6,873 bases of DNA from positions 1 to 6,873 of the forward strand of contig CALFWN010000402.1 of the NCBI GenBank assembly GCA_937928335.1, in the 5' to 3' direction. A model generated the notes under the pieces. The model worked only from the letters and a program-made list of their open reading frames with translations, was not told where the DNA came from and made no database searches. The translations under genes and the position numbers were made by a program. Source of the DNA: an uncultured Litoreibacter sp. (GTDB lineage Bacteria; Pseudomonadota; Alphaproteobacteria; Rhodobacterales; Rhodobacteraceae). The first letter of the stretch is position 1. Each line of letters begins with the position of its first letter. Below, piece by piece: positions 5,869 to 6,873 of this stretch.

Positions 5869-5910
5869 CTGACCCCCGACTTTCTGATCCCTGAATTTCT
5901 GACCCGTGAG
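5866..5910 (+). repeat. Three tandem 15-bp repeats upstream of g6
   Basis: Three direct units begin at 5866, 5881 and 5896, exactly 15 bp apart. Each starts with TTTCTGA followed by a pyrimidine and CC, and each pair of units agrees at 12 of 15 positions. The third unit ends inside the g6 ribosome binding site (GAGAGG at 5908-5913). The period is five codons: read from ATG 5859, the frame gives MTFSDPRLSDP, then a stop at 5892-5894, and in the same frame ISDP before a second stop. Origin by slippage is likely; a binding or translational role is only a possibility. Confidence 0.7.
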
Positions 5911-5920
5911 AGGTGCGAAC

Positions 5921-6517
5921 ATGGTGCTGGTGGAACTGACATCGCTGGATTTATCTGCCCTGCCGATGGAGGCGTTCAGAGCGCATCTGCGACTGGGCAC
6001 CGGATTTGCGGATGACGCGATCCAGGACGAGGTGCTGGAGAGCTATCTGCGCGCGGCCATCGCAGCCATTGAGGCGCGTCTGGGCAAGGCGTTGATCATG
6101 CGGGCGTTTCGCCTGGAGCTGACCGCATGGGCAGACGGGGCGCGCCAGCCGCTGCCCGTCGCGCCGGTGCGGGACGTAACAAGCGTGACCCTGCTGGACC
6201 GCGCGGGGGTGGAAACGGTGGTGACGCCTGCGCGTTTTGAGCTGAAACGCGACACGCACCGCCCGGTTGTGGTGGGGTCGGCAGGAAACCTGCCGAAAGT
6301 GCCGTCGGGCGGCGGCGTCGAGATTGAGTTTCAGGCCGGGTTTGGCGCGTTTTGGGAGGCTGTTCCGGCCGATTTGCGACAGGCGGTGTTCCTGCTGGCT
6401 GCGCATTACTACGAGAACCGCCGCGACACGTCGGGATCAAGCGGCTTCATGCCCTTTGGGGTGATGATGCTTCTGGAGCCGCATCGCAATATTCGCACAC
6501 TTGGAGGCCGGGCATGA
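5921..6517 (+). CDS. g6: GTA head-tail adaptor protein (gp6-like connector, RcGTA g6 homologue)
   Basis: 198-residue protein of the phage gp6-like head-tail connector type, the adaptor ring that binds under the portal after DNA filling. Features seen: N-terminal helices with FRAHLRLGTGFADDAIQDEV (19-38) and LESYLRAAIAAIEARLGKAL (39-58), a beta-rich centre (PVRDVTSVTLLDRAG, 82-96), the helix LRQAVFLLAAHYYENR (152-167), and a C-terminal segment ending in LEPHRNIRTLGG that resembles the family's typical end. ATG 5921 is preferred over the in-frame GTG 5906 because GAGAGG (5908-5913) lies 7 nt before it; the GTG lies inside the 15-bp repeats. The stop overlaps the g7 start as ATGA (6514-6517), so g6 and g7 are likely coupled. 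The 119-bp gap to g5 holds the hairpin and repeats described separately. Confidence 0.9.
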   Translation: MVLVELTSLDLSALPMEAFRAHLRLGTGFADDAIQDEVLESYLRAAIAAIEARLGKALIMRAFRLELTAWADGARQPLPVAPVRDVTSVTLLDRAGVETVVTPARFELKRDTHRPVVVGSAGNLPKVPSGGGVEIEFQAGFGAFWEAVPADLRQAVFLLAAHYYENRRDTSGSSGFMPFGVMMLLEPHRNIRTLGGRA

Positions 6518-6852
6518 CTGTGCGCGGGTTGAACCGCCGTCTGGTGCTGGAAGAGCCCGCGCGCGTGGCTGATGGCGCGGGCGGGTTTACCGAAGCCTGG
6601 GTGCCCATTGGCGTAGTCTGGGCCACGCTGAAGCCCGGTACCGGGCGCGAGCGGATCGGGGGCAATCTGACGCTCTCGGAGGTGCCCTACCGGATCACCG
6701 TACGGGCCGCACCCTTTGGGGCGCCCTCGCGGCCAAGGCCGGACCAGCGGTTTCGCGAGGGCGCACGGTTGTTTCGCATTCTGGCTGTGGCCGATCATGA
6801 CCCGGACCGGGCCTATCTGACCTGTCATTGCACCGAGGAGGTGTCTGGATGA
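6514..6852 (+). CDS. g7: GTA head closure (stopper) protein, RcGTA g7 homologue
   Basis: 112-residue protein with the size, position and sequence style of phage head closure proteins of the SPP1 gp16/HK97 stopper group: N-terminal LNRRLVLEEPARVADGAGGF (6-25), then WVPIGVVWATLKP (29-41) and GRERIGG (44-50), and YRITVRA (59-65). The C-terminal part REGARLFRILAVADHDPDRAYL (81-102) is the usual beta strand region with the conserved basic and acidic turn. The stopper ring sits under the adaptor and keeps packaged DNA in the head. ATG 6514 overlaps the g6 stop and has GGAGG at 6503-6507 with a 6-nt gap. The frame is also open upstream to 6352, but that part is a shadow inside g6. The gene ends in ATGA overlap with g8. 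Confidence 0.88.
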   Translation: MTVRGLNRRLVLEEPARVADGAGGFTEAWVPIGVVWATLKPGTGRERIGGNLTLSEVPYRITVRAAPFGAPSRPRPDQRFREGARLFRILAVADHDPDRAYLTCHCTEEVSG

Positions 6853-6873
6853 GCTACGCGGTTTCAGCGGCCC
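6849..6873 (+). CDS. g8: Start of GTA g8 homologue, probable tail terminator (DUF3168-like), cut by window edge
   Basis: Only the first eight complete codons are present (MSYAVSAA). ATG 6849 overlaps the g7 stop as ATGA, and a very good AGGAGG (6836-6841) lies 7 nt upstream. The N-terminus MSYAVSAA and the position after the head closure gene fit RcGTA g8, a DUF3168-type protein thought to cap the tail tube at the head junction. The identity is supported by position more than by the few visible residues. Confidence 0.65.

Noticed and set aside
6352..6513. N-terminal extension of g7 by 54 codons
   Set aside because: It lies fully inside g6, and ATG 6514 has a good ribosome binding site and gives the usual head-closure length.
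705..6873. Functional prophage instead of a gene transfer agent
   Set aside because: Gene order with g3.5 between portal and protease, the RcGTA-like g1, and a plain housekeeping neighbour fit RcGTA. The remaining cluster is out of view, so a related prophage is unlikely but not strictly excluded.

Overview
The window is the start of a Rhodobacter capsulatus-type gene transfer agent (RcGTA-like) structural cluster. The host is most likely an alphaproteobacterium of the Rhodobacterales/roseobacter type. The evidence is the high-GC coding DNA with G/C-rich third positions, a chromosomal mltG gene as left neighbour, and a gene order and set of protein families that match RcGTA genes g1 to g8, including the small lineage-typical gene g3.5 between portal and protease. 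All genes read on the + strand and every complete gene is intact.

Layout: bases 2-364 hold the 3' end of mltG, a peptidoglycan lytic transglycosylase. Bases 365-704 are a 340-bp non-coding control region. It has an AT-rich part, a plausible sigma70-type promoter (505-533) and a leader with a terminator-like hairpin (620-655). The head genes follow: g1 small terminase (705-1148), g2 large terminase (1030-2448), g3 portal (2562-3728), g3.5 small coiled-coil/membrane protein (3725-3976), g4 prohead protease (3973-4539), g5 major capsid (4587-5801), g6 head-tail adaptor (5921-6517), g7 head closure protein (6514-6852), and the first codons of g8, probably the tail terminator (6849 to the window edge).

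How the genes work together: g5 capsid subunits assemble with the g3 portal into a prohead, and g4 trims the capsid N-terminus. The g1/g2 terminase cuts host DNA and pumps it through the portal, and g6, g7 and g8 close the head and join the tail. In known RcGTA systems the packaged DNA is random host DNA, and expression is limited to a few cells under CtrA/GafA-type control. The regulators, tail genes and lysis genes lie outside the window.

The system is known rather than new. The least explained parts are the non-coding ones. Each of the three gaps between consecutive GTA genes (g2/g3, g4/g5, g5/g6) contains a GC hairpin with a following T-run, while all other junctions overlap. A similar hairpin sits in the leader upstream of g1. 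A codon-phased 15-bp triple repeat lies just upstream of the g6 ribosome binding site.
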